This document shows positions 6,937-9,184 of a DNA stretch of 9,184 bases, in pieces (position 1 is the stretch's first letter; the number at the start of each line of letters is the position of its first letter). The stretch spans positions 1-9,184 of the forward strand of contig CAZPCZ010000053.1 of NCBI GenBank assembly GCA_964585225.1, given 5' to 3'. Under the pieces are notes generated by a model. It had not been told where the DNA came from. It did not search any database and saw only the letters and a list, made by a program, of their open reading frames with translations. The DNA is from CAZPCZ01 sp964585225. GTDB lineage: Bacteria; Patescibacteriota; Patescibacteriia; JACPHY01. A program made the translations under genes and the position numbers.

Positions 6937-6970
6937 TCTACGAATACATGCGAATCTACAGATATGCGAA
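6937..6970 (-). repeat. Imperfect tandem repeat in the clpB 5' leader
   Basis: Written on the plus strand, TCTACGAATACATGCGAA (6937-6954) is followed directly by TCTACAGATATGCGAA (6955-6970). The two units share TCTAC at one end and ATGCGAA at the other. The pair fills the leader between the clpB ribosome-binding site and CCTCGCT, and would be transcribed. It could be a protein-binding site or part of an RNA switch. It does not match the CIRCE element. Confidence 0.55.
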
Positions 6971-6993
6971 GCGAGGATGTGGTCTGTACGCCT

Positions 6994-7022
6994 AGCATAA
7001 CGGAAAATGACGGGGATGTCAA
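6994..7022 (-). promoter_or_regulatory. Near-consensus housekeeping promoter of clpB
   Basis: On the minus strand a perfect TTGACA (-35, at 7022-7017) is separated by exactly 17 bases from TATGCT (-10, at 6999-6994). Transcription would start near 6987, giving a leader of about 67 bases. The match is to the vegetative sigma-70/SigA type. No CIRCE inverted repeat and no E. coli sigma-32 type boxes are seen, so heat control, if any, would act elsewhere, perhaps in the leader. Confidence 0.8.
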
Positions 7023-7035
7023 TGGTGGGTATACT
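7007..7035 (+). promoter_or_regulatory. Divergent promoter for the tagA-gltX operon, interleaved with the clpB promoter
   Basis: ATGACG (-35, 7007-7012, four of six consensus bases) is followed after 17 bases by TATACT (-10, 7030-7035). Transcription should start about 7042, which is the A of an ATG. The -35 lies inside the spacer of the clpB promoter, and the clpB -35 lies inside this promoter's spacer, so two polymerases could not be bound at once. Confidence 0.65.
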
Positions 7036-7041
7036 GCGGGT

Positions 7042-7185
7042 ATGAAGAACTACGCCCGGAGGACGAATCGGAAGGTCACCCGGTACCGCACGCCGAGTCC
7101 GTTTCGCATTCGGCACGCGCAACGCATCGCGTCGATCCGCGCATCCTATGGCAACGGCCCGCACCACCAACAACCGCCGCGTTGA
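7042..7185 (+). CDS. Possible leaderless 47-codon Arg-rich small ORF / leader peptide
   Basis: ATG 7042 lies 6 bases after a TATACT box, the spacing expected when transcription begins at the start codon itself. The reading frame encodes 47 residues (MKNYARRTNR...HHQQPPR) and ends at TGA 7183-7185. It has 10 Arg, 2 Lys and 3 His, a short RNA-binding-like basic composition, and no recognisable domain. Its last 38 bases overlap the start of the glycosyltransferase gene, which has no Shine-Dalgarno, so translation through this ORF could deliver ribosomes to it. It may equally be a non-coding 5' leader that happens to be open, since GC-rich DNA keeps many frames open. I know no homologue. Confidence 0.4.
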   Translation: MKNYARRTNRKVTRYRTPSPFRIRHAQRIASIRASYGNGPHHQQPPR

Positions 7186-7909
7186 GATCCTTGGGATCCC
7201 GGTCGATCGACTGTCGCGCCTCGAGTTCCGGCTGTTCTTGCGGCGGGCGCTCACGTCTGGTTGCGCGCACCGCATCGTGACGCTGAACCCTGAGATCGCG
7301 CTCGCCGCTCGGCGGAACCCGCGCTACGGTGCCGTCGTACGCACTGCGGATTGCATCACGCTTGATGGCGTCGGCGCCGCACTTGCGCTCCGTCTCCGCG
7401 GGGAACCGGCGGGCGAGCGTATCACCGGGACCGACATTCTCCACGACCTCGCGACGATCGCCGTGGAAGACGAACGGACGGTCGCGTTTCTCCTCCGCGA
7501 GGGTGGGCTCACGACGGCGACGCTCCTCCGCAACGCGATGGGTGCCCGATGGCCAGCCCTGAAGCTCGCTGTCGGTTCGCTCGACCCAACGCACCCGATG
7601 AGCACGGCGCTCGCGCAATCGATCGCCGATGCGGCACCATCAATCCTCATCGTGAACTTTGGACACCCGATCCAGGAGCGCTGGCTCGCCGAGCACCTCG
7701 ACCGGTTCCCCTCCGTTCGGATCGCGGTCGGCGTCGGCGGTGCGCTCGACTACCTCACCGGCGCGGTTCCGGTGCCGCCGCTCCTCGCGCGACGGCTCGG
7801 CGTCGAATGGGCATGGCGACTCATCCGACAACCATGGCGGGCGCGCCGCATCGCACGCGCTACGATCACGTTTCCCTTCGCGGTCGTTCGAGATGCCTTG
7901 AAGGTATGA
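7148..7909 (+). CDS. WecG/TagA/CpsF-family glycosyltransferase
   Basis: This 253-aa GT26 enzyme transfers an N-acetylhexosamine (often ManNAc/ManNAcA) from UDP-sugar to an undecaprenyl-linked acceptor at the inner membrane face, for teichoic acid, capsule or other surface glycans. Family blocks are in order: VEILGIPVDRLSRLEF (12-27), IVTLNPEIALAARRNP (43-58) with conserved T45 and N47, LDGVGAALALRLRGEPAGERITGTDIL (72-98) with catalytic-type D73, LIVNFGHPIQERWLAEHL (167-184), and VGVGGALDYLTGAVPVPPLLARRLGVEWAWRLIRQPWRARR (194-234). The usual 'KxxRAP' after the FD-like motif reads AVPVPP, so the common arginine is missing. No earlier ATG, GTG or TTG exists in frame after the stop at 7043-7045, which fixes the start at 7148. 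The exact donor and acceptor are unknown. The stop overlaps the gltX start (ATGA). Confidence 0.92.
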   Translation: MATARTTNNRRVEILGIPVDRLSRLEFRLFLRRALTSGCAHRIVTLNPEIALAARRNPRYGAVVRTADCITLDGVGAALALRLRGEPAGERITGTDILHDLATIAVEDERTVAFLLREGGLTTATLLRNAMGARWPALKLAVGSLDPTHPMSTALAQSIADAAPSILIVNFGHPIQERWLAEHLDRFPSVRIAVGVGGALDYLTGAVPVPPLLARRLGVEWAWRLIRQPWRARRIARATITFPFAVVRDALKV

Positions 7910-9184
7910 TCCGCACTCGCTTCGCACCATCGCCCACCGGTGACCTCCACCTCGGTGGGCTCCGCACCGCCCTCTACGCGTGGCTGCATGCGCGACACCA
8001 CCACGGCGCGTTCTTTCTTCGCATTGAGGACACCGATCGCGAACGCCTCGTGCCCGGGAGTGCAGAGCGCATCCTCGGCATACTCCACGAGCTCGGCCTC
8101 ACGTGGGACGAGGGACCCGACATCAGCGGTCCACATAGTCCATACGTGCAGTCCGAGCGACTCGAGCGCTACCGAGCTGCTGTGGAGCGTCTGGTAGAGC
8201 AGGGGAGTGCCTACCGATGCGATTGCTCGTCAGCACGGCTCCAGGAACTTCGGGAGTCACAGACCGCTGCACGACAACCGACGCGGTACGATGGGCACTG
8301 CCGCGAGCGTCGCGATGTGGATCAATCGAGGCCGCACGTCATCCGCTTCCGTATGCCGGAGGAGGGGAGTATCGCGGTGGCCGACATCATCCACGGAGAC
8401 ATTTCTGTCGCACTCGCAACGCTCGATGACTTCGTACTCCTCAAGAGCGATGGGTGGCCGACGTACCACCTTGCACACGTCGTCGACGATCACGAGATGG
8501 CAACGACGGACGTGATCCGCGGTGATGAGTGGCTCCCGTCGCTCCCGAAACACGTGCTCCTGTTCCGAGCGTTCGGGTGGGAGCCACCACGATACGCGCA
8601 CCTCCCGCTTCTCCTCGGGCAGCAGCGCAAGAAACTGAGTAAGCGTGATGGGGATGTCGATGTCGCACAGTTCCTCCAATGGTGCCTGCCCGACGCGCTT
8701 CTCAATTTCGTCGCGCTCCTCGGGTGGAATCCGTCCGCCGACCGTGAAATCTACACGCGGGATGAGCTCGTCGCTGCGTTTGATCTCACCTCGGTGAACC
8801 TCTCACCGGCGGTCGTGGACTTCACGAAACTCGAGTGGATGAATGGGGAGTACATCCGGCAGCGATCTCCGGCGGAGCTCCTCCCGCTCGTTCGGCGTGC
8901 GAACGCGGTGGGAACGGACGTGAGCGATGTGTTCCTCACGAACGTGATCACGATCGAGCAACCACGATTGAAACGGCTCGATCGGCTCCCGATGTGGTAC
9001 TTCACGCCCGTCCGCTACGACGCGCCGCTCCCGTGGAAGCAAACGAGCGATGTGATCACGCGCCAGAACCTCACCGCGGTGCTCGAACGCATGATCGCGA
9101 CCGACCTGTGGCCCGATTCCCCGTCCGCGCTCGAGACGGCGTTAAAGCCCTGGATTGAGGAGCGCAATCTCGGAGCAGGGGAGA
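7906..9184 (+). CDS. gltX: Glutamyl-tRNA synthetase (3' end outside window)
   Basis: This class I synthetase charges tRNA-Glu with glutamate; in bacteria lacking GlnRS it also mischarges tRNA-Gln, to be corrected by GatCAB. ATG 7906 overlaps the upstream stop in ATGA, implying coupled translation. The frame is open for 426 codons to the window end, against about 470-490 aa for full-length enzymes. Motifs include RTRFAPSPTGDLHLGGLRTALYAW (3-26) with HLGG as the HIGH motif, LRIEDTDRER (38-47), a zinc-knuckle-like CDC (105-107) and YDGHC (128-132), RGDEWLPSLPKHVLLFRAFGWEPPRYAHLPLLL (205-237), and KLSKR (243-247) as KMSKS. Of the usual E. coli zinc ligands, the three cysteines are present, but the histidine position after the third reads E134. 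The anticodon-binding domain (about 320 on) is present but incomplete. Confidence 0.97.
   Translation, partial: MIRTRFAPSPTGDLHLGGLRTALYAWLHARHHHGAFFLRIEDTDRERLVPGSAERILGILHELGLTWDEGPDISGPHSPYVQSERLERYRAAVERLVEQGSAYRCDCSSARLQELRESQTAARQPTRYDGHCRERRDVDQSRPHVIRFRMPEEGSIAVADIIHGDISVALATLDDFVLLKSDGWPTYHLAHVVDDHEMATTDVIRGDEWLPSLPKHVLLFRAFGWEPPRYAHLPLLLGQQRKKLSKRDGDVDVAQFLQWCLPDALLNFVALLGWNPSADREIYTRDELVAAFDLTSVNLSPAVVDFTKLEWMNGEYIRQRSPAELLPLVRRANAVGTDVSDVFLTNVITIEQPRLKRLDRLPMWYFTPVRYDAPLPWKQTSDVITRQNLTAVLERMIATDLWPDSPSALETALKPWIEERNLGAGE

Noticed and set aside
6921..7041. CIRCE (HrcA) operator upstream of clpB
   Set aside because: No TTAGCACTC-type inverted repeat is found; only an imperfect direct repeat is present.

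Overview
The window is about 9.2 kb of dense, GC-rich (roughly 60%) bacterial chromosome. It holds seven confident protein genes, one possible small ORF, short intergenic gaps and no RNA genes, insertion sequences, CRISPR arrays or phage genes. TGA acts as a normal stop for most genes, so UGA-recoding lineages are unlikely. My best guess is a GC-rich member of the Candidate Phyla Radiation (Patescibacteria). The reasons are a B12-dependent ribonucleotide reductase beside its own cobalamin adenosyltransferase, a secreted lytic-enzyme-like protein followed by about four ~60-residue repeats, two apparently leaderless genes, and a mitochondrial-like GluRS core (GDEWLPSLPKH). This is inferred from family resemblance; Actinobacteria or Chloroflexi cannot be excluded without a search.

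Positions 1-2703 (+) form a deoxynucleotide and cofactor block. It contains the C-terminal part of class II ribonucleotide reductase (nrdJ, cut by the left edge), then ATP:cob(I)alamin adenosyltransferase (cobA), which makes the cofactor nrdJ needs, then a P-loop kinase of the NMP kinase/CoaE/UPF0200 type. A perfect GC hairpin lies between nrdJ and cobA with a possible start codon across its loop. cobA also carries an in-frame palindromic insertion.

Positions 2692-6920 (-) hold two genes read leftward: clpB, a full-length disaggregase, followed by a secreted lytic-enzyme-like protein with repeats. A perfect 16-bp-arm hairpin ends clpB. The next gene's -10 box follows it directly, so the terminator stem doubles as promoter spacer. 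The secreted gene meets the kinase gene tail to tail with a 12-bp overlap. The clpB product has an LGF tripeptide where ClpC proteins carry their ClpP-docking loop, which is unexpected for a ClpB.

Positions 6921-7147 are the divergent control region. A near-consensus promoter drives clpB leftward and a second, interleaved promoter drives a rightward operon. The clpB leader has an imperfect tandem repeat and may fold over its own ribosome-binding site. The rightward transcript would begin at the ATG of a 47-codon arginine-rich ORF, which overlaps a WecG/TagA/CpsF glycosyltransferase gene. That gene in turn overlaps gltX (glutamyl-tRNA synthetase, cut by the right edge) by an ATGA junction.

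The individual families are all known. The parts most worth a second look are the ClpB LGF loop, the palindrome inside cobA, the interleaved promoters with the leaderless ORF, and the clpB leader.
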